Source: Gibbula magus (Eukaryota; Mollusca; Gastropoda; Trochida; Trochidae). From it: a stretch of 64,000 nt of DNA. Made by a program: the position numbers and the translations under genes. Numbering within the stretch: position 1 is the stretch's first letter; every line of letters starts with the position of its first letter. Shown piece by piece: positions 11,601 to 21,915 of this stretch. A model generated the notes under the pieces. The model was not told where the DNA came from. It saw only the letters and a list, made by a program, of their open reading frames with translations, and made no database searches. Location: NCBI GenBank assembly GCA_936450465.1, contig OW388296.1, positions 34,514,086-34,578,085 of the forward strand, given 5' to 3'.

Positions 11601-14600
11601 GTGCTAACAACACCTCACGTGCGCAAGGCACTATTTGTTGGCGGAGGACTACAACTGTTCCAGCAGTTGTGCGGTATCAACACTGTAATGTAATTAGTTT
11701 GTGTGTCACTCTCCTCTTCAATGTATCCAAAGAAACCGTTTGTGATAGTTATTTTATCATTGTCAGCTTTTTTAAAAGAACGGTTATTATCCCACCGGTA
11801 TGTAATACCGTGGGATATAGTCGTCACCATGTCCGTCCGTCCGTCCGTCCGTAATCATTTCATTTCCGGAGCAGAACTCGAAAACCGTTCATGATATCTT
11901 TTTGAAACTTTGCATGTGTATTACCCACCAACTGAAGTGGTGCCTTTTGATTACTGAATTTTTTTTTTTTTCGTTTCCATAAAAACGTGTTTAATTTTGA
12001 CTTTGTTCAGAGACAGGTTTGTTCCCGTAGTACAGCTCCAAAACTCTTCGTAATATTTTCCTGAAACTTTGCATGTGTATTATCCACTAACTAAAGTGGT
12101 GCCTTTTCATATTTTCAGATTTTTGAAAATTTATTTTTACCGTTTCCATGGAAACGTGTTTGATTTGGACTTTGTTCAGAGATAGGTGTGCTTCTGGAGC
12201 AGAAATCCAAAGCCCTTCCTGGAGCATATGTAATACCCTCTAACTGAAGTACGGTAGTAGATATACAATAAGCTGTCAAATATTTATTTTACAAATTATG
12301 TGGGACCGGTGGGATATGTCATCTTCTGATGACTCTTGTTTGGTATGTTATCATATGATTTATCTTTTCTACCTTTAATAACGTTTAACCTGCTGAAATA
12401 ATTTGAATTATCCAGAATGTTGGTAACGTAGATTTGTCTGTATATAAGGATGAAATAATGACGTCGTCGTAAAATCATAGCATGATTATTATTTTTATCC
12501 TCTATGTATAGGTACATTCAATTGCATCTAAAAACCCGTGGTAATTACATTTCTACAACGTACGTGTCATTCTATCACCCTTCTCTCTGTGCAGTTACTA
12601 CAGCGGCTCTATAATCAGGATGGCAGGGTTCCCGTCTGAGTTCGCTATCTGGCTCGTAATGGTGCCCAACTCTGTCAACTTCCTGGCCACGTTCATCGGG
12701 ATCTGGCTGGTGGAGCGCCTTGGAAGAAAGATTCTCACGGTCGGGAGCTTCCTCGGTATGTTATAACACTATTCCCTTGTAACAGAGAATATTACAGTTA
12801 AGAGGTCCGGGGTTCGAATCCCGCCAGGAGCCCGACAACTTTGTCTGCTGTGGAGAACTGTTCTACGTGCAGCAAGGTTTGGGTGCAATGCTATACTGAA
12901 TTTCAGCGCAGTACCACCCATGGTTCGCTAGTTTCAGCCAATGCTCACAGGTTTCACGGCAATGCATAACCACCATGACATAACTAGCCTTCTTAGGTTT
13001 AGATTTGGTGTCAGTTGACGGTTTCTGAAAATGTGTATTTTTAAGAAATATGGAATATTAGCAGATAATGATTAAAAAATTCAAAATCCGTATTCCTATT
13101 CACAGTGTATCTGTAACGGTCATACATTTTGTCATGTTGATATTTTACGTGCGCTTCAGGTGTTGTGATTGCGCTGATCGTGCTGGCGGTCGGGTTCCAG
13201 TTGTCTACAGTCTACACCCCAACAGTCAATGGCAATGTGACGGAACTGTACGATAATGGGACAGCCATAGACGACGCGTGTTCTACATACACGTAAGCAT
13301 ATACCTTCAGTGTCATTACTGGTGTGTGAAATTTCTCTGACTGAGGCTGTATGTAGGACCAGTGACTCATATATTTTATATATAAGTCCTTGGTAGTGTC
13401 CATAGTAGCAAGACGTTAAAGACTCAAATCAGAATGCCAGCGTTAATTATAAGAATGTTATTTTCATGAAAATTTGATCGCTTGTCATTGGGGTGATTTT
13501 TAAGGCATTGGAGCTCGCCGTGTTCTCACGAAAAGGAAAATTAGTGTCACCAACGGCTAAATAATAAACCACTGTCAATTCTAAAGAGTTTTAAAACGAA
13601 TGTTCATGGTTCCGTTAAGGGATGAGTGTTCATTTCCCTTCAGGATACCATTTAAGGTGTTCACATTAAAATGGCTCCGCTCGAAGATAGTTCAAATGAT
13701 CTGACTGGTGTCGCTTTACTGCTATACTCAGAGTAGAGAGTTGTAAATATGGCACCATGGTGGAATGGTCAACCATCTTGCTACCTGAACTGTCAAAATC
13801 GCATGAAACCTAAAAATCTGCCTCTCACACTGAAGAGTTCAACAAAACTGTCCCCCTACACGTCGCACCATTTTCTACCAATACTGATTACCGTTTCTTT
13901 GGATACGGCTTATATCTGGTCGTGTGGTATGATGTCTAACCATCTAACGTAACATTATGTTGTATGAACTTTTATAATAAATGACAAATTTGAGAAAAAA
14001 ATATTGCAATAAACGGGCTACAGTGCCTTTAAAGGAGTCTGTCAGGTGAAGTGATATTCATACTTACCTCAGGTAGAAATATACCTCGGATGCGAAGTAT
14101 GTTCATAAGAATAGCAATTTATGAACCGTTAAGTTGTGATATCAACATAACCCTCGCATTATGTTATCCATTCGCCATATTACACCTCTTCCACAGCACA
14201 TGCAATTCATGTATCAACGACAAGGGTTGCGGGTTCTGCTACAACGATGTAGACGGTGATATTATGGACGGGTCGTGCCTTGCGCCGTCTAATGATGATT
14301 TGTTTAAGGAGAAACAATCGGAGTATGGACGCTGTAACGGCACAGACTCCAGCCACTTCAAGTTCACTGTCGGCTACTGCCCGACCGACTACTCATGGAT
14401 GGCTATACTTGGGCTCGCACTCTTCCTCCTCGGCTTCGCCCCGGGTATGTTATCAATATTGACTAACAATTTATGAACACTGGGTTTAAGAACACATTGA
14501 TGGTTTACCACACAAGGTAGCTGTACTCGGTTTTGCCCCGGATAGTCACTATTTACATAATATCGAAGAATGCTACAACATCTTATACAAACATTGTGAA

Positions 14601-17233
14601 CTTTCAAGATTTTTTAACATTTATTAATTTTTATGATGATTAATATTTACCATGTTAACGTTACCTTTCACAAATACCAATATCTTTTTAAAATATATTT
14701 TTGTAAACCAAGGTCATATTTATATATCATTTATTAATTTAGATATTGTTGATATATTTTGAATTTAGTTAAAACATCATATAGTTTGTAATAATGAAAT
14801 TATATGCTGAAATGTTAAAGTGGATCATTTCCGTGTTATGAAGATCTACCTTGAACGAGTGAGTCCTTATTCTTGCCTGTTTCAGGATTGGGCCCAATGC
14901 CCTGGACCATCAACTCGGAGATATTCCCGCTCTGGGCTCGAGGCACGTGCATTGCCATGACGACAGCTGTCAACTGGATTTGCAATCTCATCGTTTCCTT
15001 TACATTTCTCACTTTAACGGAAACAATTACCAACTATGGTGAGGATTATCAATTTAAATTATTTATATCTGAAGTATTGTTGTACACCGTCCATTTTGTT
15101 AAAGAGCCATCACGGATGTTAGTGTTTCAAATTTTTGGAATATATACTTATAACGTCATTCGCCAGAGAATTTTTTTATCTACAACATGGCATATGTTAA
15201 ATAATTTTCATATCACGACAATGTATTGCAATTTGGTTTCAAAGAGAAGTATCACTTCGACTAGCGCGCGCTACGGGTATCTGACGTATATAAACAGAGT
15301 CCCCTTTTTTGCGTAATACGTACTACACAAACAGCAAGCGCTTCCGAAGCGGGAAGGCTCGTCTCTAGCGCAAGTCGCCATAACAACCCATATGCTGCAC
15401 GTGCTTCACGCGTCGCTCTTGCAAAGTACCCTTGTCACACATTACTGAATGTGACGATTGCTTTACAAACTATGTTTCTAAATGTCCTGAGAATATACAA
15501 ATAATTTCCTGTTTAATGTTATTTTTATTCAGATAAGACCAGCAAATTATGACAAATTTTTACTCTCATTAATTATAAAATTCAAGCAAAATACCTAGTT
15601 GGGTAAAACAATTATTCCAATATCTATAGCAAATACATAATTAAAGTAAATGGTAAATAAGTAACCATCAAAAAATAATATATTTCGATTTCTTTCATTG
15701 CTCATATTTTGTGTTATTCTTTCGTGTCTTTGTTTACTCTGGGGGGACTTGATTTGCCAGCCGGGCTATCGCCCGGGTCGCCCGCAACCCGGTTGTGAAG
15801 CGGCGACGCACTTGATTCAGGCGGGCGGGTGTTCAATATCGCCCGCCGGGGTAGCCCGGTTGACCCGGTTTCAAATGAGCGGGCTATCGCGGGCGATAAT
15901 GGCGGCATACGGACCATACTCGTTTTTGCAAATTGGAAAATATCGGATATCTTTCCATCTAAACATTTACAATACAATTATTTATAAGCGTACTGAAGGG
16001 AAAGACTAATGTAGCAAACTTTTCTAGCTGGAGTAATAATATTGTTCATTGTTGTCGAGATATCGTTGTCATTGTCGCAAACACTTTAGAAAAGTTCGAT
16101 TATTAGTTGCAGGGCAACTAAGTTGGCTCTGAAGGTTGCCATAACAATAACCCGAATCAACTTGATTTGGTTCATTTGCTCGGATCACCCGGATAGCCCG
16201 GTCACGTGACCGGGCTATAGCGGGCTATGCCCGGGATAGTGCAAATCAAGTGCCCCCTGTGTGTGAGCTAGACCATAATGCTTTGCGCTTGAAAATAATA
16301 GACTGGATCTATATTTAGACTGGAAAACACCTTTACTAATTAATGCAATTTCTCGGCTTATTTTAAGTTGGAAAAATTAGGGAAAAATTAAGTGTATTTA
16401 TTTCACGGAGATAGATTTTTGGAGAAATTTTGATATTTTCATCAACATCCGTGATGGCTCTTTAAGTCCGTACGTATTTTGACAGTAATCGTTTCACTTG
16501 GTACAAGGAACAGCAATGAACTAAAGTTTAAACGACTTCTACATTGAAAATTCAAGTGCCACAACATTAACTAAAAGTTACAGAAACATAGTTTACTATT
16601 CAGAATTAATTTGCGTTGTGATTAATTTCAAATTCTAAATATAGAAGGACGCATGTTTGGTAACACACTATATACAATATGAAGTATAAACCTTTTTTTT
16701 ATCCCACCGGTATGTAATACCGTGGGATATAGGCCTAGTCGTCGCCCTGTCCGTCTGTCCGTCCCTGAATCATTTCGTTTCCGGAGCAGAACTTGAAAAC
16801 CGTTCATGAGATCTTTCTGAAACGTCCCATGTGTATTACCCACTATCTGAAGTGGTGCCTTTTAATATTATCGATGGGACATGTCATCTACTGGTGACTC
16901 TTGTTACTTTTTCGGGATGAGCCCCTCCGAGCAGGCACCAATCACCAGCACTGATTGCCCCAGCAGCTTACCGAAGTCACACTACCAGTGAATAGCCTTA
17001 AATTGAACCTTCTGATCAAGCACATGAAAGTAATCAAATACATCTTCATTCCAGGTACATTTTGGTTGTTCGCCGGTATATGCTTCTGCGGGATGATATT
17101 CACAATGATCTTCGTGCCGGAGACGAAAGGGAAGACCCTGGAGGAGGTTGAACAACTCTTCATGTCCGAGTCGGCAAGGGAGAAGAGGAAGCGAGAGAGC
17201 GGCGTGCAGAACGCAGATGGAACTAAACTATAG
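8529..17233 (+). CDS. SLC2A13: proton myo-inositol cotransporter-like gene, copy 1 (exons 2-9; exon 1 not found)
   Basis: Multi-pass membrane transporter of the SLC2 (GLUT/HMIT) family, expected to import myo-inositol or a related polyol with protons at the plasma membrane. Eight exons join in phase: 8529-8688, 10892-11100, 11584-11689, 12595-12755, 13160-13292, 14197-14444, 14886-15038, 17055-17233 (1349 nt). Motifs in order: [49 protein letters not shown], a Cys-rich extracellular loop with [43 protein letters not shown], and a basic C-terminal tail. The loop with paired cysteines is what distinguishes SLC2A13 from ordinary GLUTs. Every junction has the same phase as copy 2. Exon 1, encoding the start and first membrane segments, lies upstream of the window or is lost. 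Confidence 0.9.
9386..9525. repeat. hairpin element in intron 2 of copy 1
   Basis: Inverted arms of about 35 bp (CGGAACCGTAGAAGGGACAT and its near-complement ATGTCCCCTCTACGGTTCCG) surround about 70 bp. The inner ends also pair loosely around CCCACGACTT/AAGTCGTGGCC. It is noncoding. Confidence 0.75.
9561..10331. mobile_element. 771-bp foldback element with about 295-bp inverted arms
   Basis: Left arm 9561-9856 and right arm 10037-10331 are diverged inverted copies, starting CAGGAACTCGATATCG and ending CGATATCGAGTTCCTG, with a spacer of about 180 bp. No target duplication was recognised and no transposase is present. It sits in intron 2 of transporter copy 1. Confidence 0.8.
10332..10891. other. 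remainder of intron 2, copy 1
   Basis: Nothing recognisable. It ends with the exon 3 acceptor CGTCCACAG. The first part of the same intron (8689-9385) is likewise unremarkable AT-rich DNA. Confidence 0.6.
10892..11100 (+). CDS. SLC2A13: transporter copy 1, exon 3
   Basis: Encodes [19 protein letters not shown], then [20 protein letters not shown] and a cytoplasmic stretch ending [17 protein letters not shown] is the conserved motif after TM6 of sugar transporters. Donor GTGCGT at 11101. Length 209 nt, as in copy 2. Confidence 0.92.
11584..11689 (+). CDS. SLC2A13: transporter copy 1, exon 4
   Basis: Encodes [19 protein letters not shown] then [12 protein letters not shown]. It retains the two-glutamine form of the TM7 motif (QQ), unlike copy 2, which has AQ. 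Cys replaces the usual Ser of QQLSGIN in both copies. Acceptor CCGTGCAG, donor GTAATT at 11690 (weaker than consensus). Confidence 0.9.
11789..12341. repeat. CCCACCGGTA-bounded repeat element, copy 1
   Basis: Begins with CCCACCGGTATGTAATACCG, near-palindromic with GTGGGA, then a GTCC microsatellite. Diverged subrepeats of about 160-200 bp follow, each containing GAAACTTTGCATGTGTATTA and GAAGTGGTGCCTTTT. It ends near ACCGGTGGGATATGTCATCT. A shorter relative lies at 16700-16905. It occupies intron 4 of copy 1, is noncoding, and its class is unknown to me. Confidence 0.7.
12595..12755 (+). CDS. SLC2A13: transporter copy 1, exon 5
   Basis: Encodes [20 protein letters not shown], the NFLATFIG membrane segment and [14 protein letters not shown] (the GRK motif after TM8). 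Acceptor CTGTGCAG, donor GTATGT. By hand about 78 percent of its nucleotides match copy 2 exon 5. Confidence 0.92.
12790..12960 (+). mobile_element. tRNA-derived SINE fragment
   Basis: Contains a pol III B box (GGTTCGAATCC at 12811) followed by a body shared with 33710-33932 (ACTTTGTCTGC, GAGAACTGTTCTACG, CTGAATTTCA). The 5' part is short, so it is truncated or diverged. Lies in intron 5 of copy 1. Confidence 0.65.
13160..13292 (+). CDS. SLC2A13: transporter copy 1, exon 6
   Basis: Encodes a hydrophobic segment ([16 protein letters not shown]) and the beginning of the long extracellular loop ([16 protein letters not shown], two potential N-glycosylation sites, and one Cys). Acceptor CGCTTCAG, donor GTAAGC. 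Confidence 0.9.
13504..14028 (+). mobile_element. degenerate MITE family B copy
   Basis: The right end (CGGGCTACAGTGCCT then TTAA at 14029) and internal blocks (GTTCATGGTTCCGTTAAGG, GTGTTCACATTAAAATGGC) match family B. The left end is badly eroded and its boundary (after TTAA at 13500) is tentative. Lies in intron 6 of copy 1. Confidence 0.55.
14197..14444 (+). CDS. SLC2A13: transporter copy 1, exon 7
   Basis: Encodes the Cys-rich extracellular loop typical of SLC2A13 ([17 protein letters not shown] ... GSCLAPS ... GRCNGT ... YCPTDYSW) and a following membrane segment, [14 protein letters not shown]. It is 24 nt longer than copy 2 exon 7, all within the loop. Acceptor TTCCACAG, donor GTATGT. 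Confidence 0.92.
14886..15038 (+). CDS. SLC2A13: transporter copy 1, exon 8
   Basis: Encodes [20 protein letters not shown] and the next membrane segment to TITNYG. The [10 protein letters not shown] block is the TM10 substrate-path motif of the family. Acceptor TGTTTCAG, donor GTGAGG. Confidence 0.92.
15741..16259. mobile_element. GC-rich inverted-repeat element with CCCGGGC motifs
   Basis: Ends are inverted: GGGGGACTTGATTTGC at the left, GCAAATCAAGTGCCCCC at the right. Both subterminal regions are packed with GCCGGGCTATCGCCCGGG-type palindromes, in an otherwise AT-rich intron (intron 8 of copy 1). The centre is AT-rich. No target duplication or ORF was recognised. Class unknown. Confidence 0.7.
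16700..16905. repeat. CCCACCGGTA-bounded repeat element, copy 2 (short)
   Basis: Same start as 11789 (CCCACCGGTATGTAATACCG), then CCGTCTGTCCGTCC, GGAGCAGAACTTGAAAACCG and GAAGTGGTGCCTTTT. It ends at GATGGGACATGTCATCTACT. It lacks the second internal subrepeat of the longer copy. Confidence 0.7.
17055..17233 (+). CDS. SLC2A13: transporter copy 1, exon 9 (terminal)
   Basis: Encodes [19 protein letters not shown] (TM12), [16 protein letters not shown] and the basic tail [20 protein letters not shown], then TAG. Acceptor CATTCCAG. It is shorter at the C-terminus than copy 2. Confidence 0.93.
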
Positions 17234-17320
17234 TGGAGAGAGATCACAGCCTTGACGAACACCTGGAAGCAACATGTTCCGAGCTCAATGTGGACATTTA
17301 GGGATAATATACCCCTTTAA

Positions 17321-17678
17321 AGGGGCAGTAGCACGTTTTTTTCGCTGAAATAAGTCGATGACATATATTTAAAAAATATTGTCACCAATAGTAAAACTCA
17401 CCCTTCTCTCTTCGGAAAATCAAACTAACAATGAGTGTACGTGGTTCCGTAAATTCATTGGAATCGTTTTCGTCATTCGAAATATTAAAATGCGTTCACA
17501 ATAAAATGGCCACAATGCAAAATTTGCTTAATACGCAACATCATTATTACCACTAGGGATACTTGGTTTGTGTAATATGATATTTTACCCTCTAAAGTAA
17601 ATACAAATGACATAAACTATCATTATAAATGGGAAATTTGAAGAATTTTTTTTTGGAAAAAACGTGCTACTGCCCCTT
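17321..17678 (+). mobile_element. MITE family B, copy 2 (358 bp), in the 3' flank of copy 1
   Basis: Ends AGGGGCAGTAGCACG and CGTGCTACTGCCCCT, with TTAA at 17317-17320 and 17679-17682. It begins 87 bp after the transporter stop. It contains AATAAA at 17500-17505, the first such signal after that stop. Confidence 0.9.
17500..17505 (+). terminator. putative polyadenylation signal for transporter copy 1
   Basis: AATAAA lies 267 bp past the TAG and inside the MITE. I see no AATAAA between the stop codon and the MITE. Use in vivo is inference. Confidence 0.4.
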
Positions 17679-18065
17679 TAAAATACACGTTAAAAGTCAT
17701 TTGTATCATGTATGAATCGACTGTTATCTTACAATGTTATCTCGTTGCGCTTGATATTAGATCTAAAGAATCGACTGTCCGTACCAAAGTTTCGTCAGTT
17801 CCCTGAGATGAAACTGAATTGGTCTGTTCTTAAATGGATTTGACGGATCGAGACATCGTCGTTATCAAACATCAGCTCCAGTAATTAGTTAGGGCGATAT
17901 AGTTGCTGGAAAATTTTACAAATACGTTTCAAATGGAGTGTTCATTGAAACGTGTTCAATAGATTCGCATTGATTTACACTTCTAACATAAACTTCACGT
18001 GTTTGACTCCTGTTTCGATCAGTCACATTTTATATTGTACATACTTGTTTGTTCAATGATGTGTA

Positions 18066-18267
18066 CAACTTCCAAATGCAAGGCATAACTCTTGCCAGTC
18101 TCCATTACTGGCTGATTTAGGTTTGCAGACATGCAGTATTTCCTCAAGATCTCTGTGTTTGGAAATCCGGGCCCGCTATTTATTTCAGGTGCAGCGAGCC
18201 ACTATCTTGGCACAACAAAGCGAGGTAATGGAGACTGACAAGAGTTATGCCTTGCGTTTGGAAGTTG
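18066..18267. mobile_element. 202-bp hairpin MITE with 9-bp target duplication
   Basis: Long inverted ends (CAACTTCCAAATGCAAGGCA ... TTGCGTTTGGAAGTTG, extending over about 50 bp) are flanked by TGATGTGTA at 18057-18065 and 18268-18276. Related copies are at 45539-45734 and, partial, 41619-41690. A 9-bp duplication fits Mutator-like elements (inference). Confidence 0.88.
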
Positions 18268-18293
18268 TGATGTGTAGTGTTCCTTCATGGTTT

Positions 18294-18389
18294 CATCCTC
18301 GGTTACCCAGGGTTTTATTTATGTTCCGTTACTCTCCACTATAGTGGAGAGTAACGGAGCATATATAAAACCATGGGTAACCGAGGATG
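18294..18389. mobile_element. 96-bp near-perfect palindrome, copy 1, 9-bp target duplication
   Basis: Starts CATCCTCGGTTACCC and ends GGGTAACCGAGGATG. The arms meet at CCACTATAGTGG with almost no loop. Flanks TCATGGTTT at 18285-18293 and 18390-18398. Same family as 32320-32402 and 34084-34181; the terminal octamer is shared with 35101-35652. Confidence 0.92.
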
Positions 18390-18398
18390 TCATGGTTT

Positions 18399-19424
18399 AT
18401 GTTTTGGGGGAACCAATATTATAGCATATTGAAGCGTCGTAAAATCCTCATTATGTACACTTGTGCTCGACATTAACATTCCTGACTATGTTTTTGGGGT
18501 TGAACTCAAATATAGAAAATCTTATATATCATGATAGAAACGTTTAGTGAGTGAAATTTTGGATATCATTAATAAACGCCCTTTGGTGACAAGAATATAA
18601 CCTCATTCCATTTGTTACACTTTACATTTTAATCATTGCAGTTTATAAAATGGTCCTTGAACCCGTATCATTTATTGTGCTTTACATGCGTCCAAAAACC
18701 ATGTTGTAAAGCCAAATATATCATGTTAAGTATTCAATATTTTCAACCGCCTTTCTCTTACCATGTCACCACAACCTTTGCATTCTTCGTACCACATTTT
18801 TTAAAGTAGCATAACATTTACTCTTCGTTTTCCAAATTCATGACGCATAGGTTTTATGTTCGAGTAACTCTCAATTCCTTTAATATACTAAGACCGGTGC
18901 ACATTATATTAGAAATGTAGAGTTACGAAGAACTATATGTACTTGAATTACACCCAGATTGTTACTAATCCGAAACATTTTGAAAGAGTTAATACAATGA
19001 ATAGTAACAATTTCGACTACATGTGCAAAGCCACATGTCTGGAAAATATATAATAGAATATCACTTGGGATGGTGTCTCATAATGATATTTTAATTACGA
19101 CATTGTGACGTTTTTTATGTGTAACATAATGAAAAGGTAGAACAGCTTTCTGGTATATAATAGCTACATGTAGAATTTATCATCAAAGTTAGAAATGCTT
19201 CTGTACATTTGCCAATAAAGAACAATCGTAAACATGCGTTCCTAAACGAATCAAGACAATCATTGAATAAGTTGTTAATGTCACCGAATATGTTTGGAAT
19301 GTTTGTACAGTGAAATTGGAATGTTGTTGTTAAGATGCCCATGTGGATATTGCAAAAAATAAAAGTTTTAAAATTATTTTGATCCAAGTACTATGATGAG
19401 AGTCTCTTCCCACAGAGGCTACTC
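18399..19424. other. AT-rich intergenic DNA
   Basis: No ORF, repeat or RNA gene that I can support. Confidence 0.6.
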
Positions 19425-21915
19425 CCTTCAGATTTACGATCCTAACCTCTGTTCTAGAAAGCCTTGATTTCTCGACTCCAGCAAAATTCCCTAGCGGGGG
19501 AATGGGGAACCTCATACTGTATCCCTGCTTCTTAACCAATGAAAACTCATCTTTCAGCGGTCACGTCGACCGAGTGACTTCAAAGATCTAGGTATTTGAC
19601 TCTTAAGGGTCTTGCTAATTAGCGGAAGTCGAATATGTCTATTGTAAATAACACAAATGAACTTTTTTTGGTATTTGTCCCTGATTTGGTCTTCTTTATT
19701 TATCAGCATGTTAATAATCAATTGGTTTCACAAAATCAAATAGCAAATTTCGAGGAAAGCACATTAAACGTATTAAACGAATAAAACGTTTATCTTACGT
19801 TTATTTTATCATTATGATGTGTCATTGGCAAATGTCACTTTTACAATGGCGTCGCTGATTGCAAAACTAGATTCAATTACAACCAATCAGGACATTCCAT
19901 TTTTCCGGCGTATTCAACCCATCAGAGGTTAAGATCAGAAACCTGAGGGAAGTTACTATGTGTAACAGAAACATAAATTAATTCTACACGTTACACATGG
20001 TTTGCGAGTGAGAGGAAGGTACCGCTTACACTGGAGGTACCGAGGATGGGTTGTAATATAGGTATCAAAGGGTTAATCTAATCAAGAGACTTTCTTTTAA
20101 TACATGTCATATGTATGTACCCACAAAATCTAATTAAATAAACGTTTTAAATGTGTTTTGTTGTTTTGTATTGCTTATAATTTTTTATAAACAGTGGAAT
20201 ACCATTTGCCATGTTTGTTGTGTAGTTCGATCACTGGGATATTACCAAACCCCTGTTGGACAAAAATTGTTCGGGTATATGCAAACTTTGAAATTGTATA
20301 TAATGATCTGATTATTCATTGATACAATGATAAAATATCAATCAAAAATATAGATATCCCTAAATTATTTTGCCAAGTGTAACACAATTCACCCGACCTC
20401 GAGGGGGCAATGTAGTGTTAAAGGAAGAAAACCCCGGAGCTTTATTATAGGAACTACGGTATTTTACAAGCCTAGGTCGGATTTCGCCTGTTGTATTGCA
20501 GGTCGCTTCTTTTCTTGGAATAAGCTCTTTTGAGCTTCTTCTTCCGAGAATAACCCCTATGAGGTTTTACATTCGAAAGTAAGACTAAGGGAGAAAGCCT
20601 ACAGCTGAAAGTAAGACTAAGGGAGAAAGCCTACAGCTGAAAGTAAGACTAAGGGAGAAAGCCTACAGCTGAAAGTAAGACTAAGGGAGAAAGCCTACAA
20701 CTGAAAGTAAGACTAAGGGAGAAAGCCTACAGCTGAAAGTAAGACTAAGGGAGAAAGCCTACAGCTGAAAGTAAGACTAAGGGAGAAAGCCTACAGCTGA
20801 AAGTAAGACTAAGGGAGAAAGCCTACAGCTGAAAGTAAGACTAAGGGAGAAAGCCTACAACTGAAAGTAAGACTAAGGGAGAAAGCCTACAGCTGAAAGT
20901 AAGACTAAGGGAGAAAGCCTACAGCTGAAAGTAAGACTAAGGGAGAAAGCCTACAGCTGAAAGTAAGACTAAGGGAGAAAGCCTACAACTGAAAGTAAGA
21001 CCTTAGAATCACTATGTCACAGCACCCTTTTCTAATAATGAAACAGCGTTATTATGTCAAGAATACTCAAAACCAACAATAATCGAAACTACCTTGTAAA
21101 TGTACATAAACACGTAATAAAACCACATGATTTTTAATAAATTAAAAAATTCATAATGATAAAATATATACATCATGTGTTTTCATCGACTGTGCTATTT
21201 GATTTTGTGAAAACTATTGAGCATAAGCATGCTTATAAATAAAGGCCAAATGAGGGACAGATATCAACAATAGTTCGTTTGTGTTATTTATATCAAACAT
21301 ATTCGAAAGGCATATGCTCATTATCAACACCCTTAAGAGTCAAATGCCTAGATCTTTAAGTCACTCGATCGACAGAGCCTCTGAAAGATGAGTTTTCATT
21401 GGTTGAGAGTGATAGTTTTGTCGCCATCTTGGATATTTTTGCATTACGTGAAATGAAAACACGATATATTGTACCTAGTTTTGCAACTTTTTTTATAACT
21501 TAAGACACACACTGATAGAGTATTCACATAGTAACACATAACATGTCATAAAACTAATAAACACTTTGCTGTTATGCTGTAGTGAGGTTTCCCCTACTCG
21601 CAGCGCCGATGAATGGCTTCAGTTCTCATTGTTTTTATTTTTCAACGAATGTACGCTTGTGTTTATCAAGTTGTGAAATATAAAGTCATCAACATATTTC
21701 CTTCATTACTATCTTTCACTTTGATTGTGTTTAAATCATATATTAATAACATATATGTGTAAACAGGAATATATCCTCTCGAATTGTGTTTCCACAAAAA
21801 ATACCCCGATAGAACCCTCCCTTTTAGAACCAGGAATACAGTATGAGGTTCCCCTTTCCCCTGCTAGGGAATTTTGCTGGAGCCTTCTGAGAATTCAGGC
21901 TATCTAGAACAGCGG
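19425..21915. repeat. large diverged inverted repeat enclosing a 32-bp minisatellite
   Basis: Inner arms 19534-19605 and 21336-21404 are inverted copies (AACCAATGAAAACTCATCTT ... AAGATGAGTTTTCATTGGTT). Outer arms about 19440-19520 and 21828-21905 are also inverted (CTCCAGCAAAATTCCCTAGC versus GCTAGGGAATTTTGCTGGAG). The right side carries an extra 420 bp or so between its inner and outer arms, consistent with a later insertion or a deletion on the left. No transposase ORF was found. Confidence 0.7.
20575..20990. repeat. 32-bp tandem repeat, 13 units
   Basis: Thirteen exact-length units of GAAAGTAAGACTAAGGGAGA followed by AAGCCTACAGCT (416 bp). Units 4, 9 and 13 end ACAACT instead of ACAGCT, giving a 4-5-4 higher-order pattern. 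Units are otherwise nearly identical, so the array is young or homogenised. There are no spacers, so it is not a CRISPR array. Confidence 0.97.

Noticed and set aside
14051..14476. ORF start at 14051 as the exon 7 start
   Set aside because: The upstream part is intronic. The splice acceptor at 14196 gives the phase matching copy 2.
20575..20990. CRISPR-like array of 32-bp repeats
   Set aside because: Units are contiguous with no spacers, there are no cas genes, and the DNA is eukaryotic.
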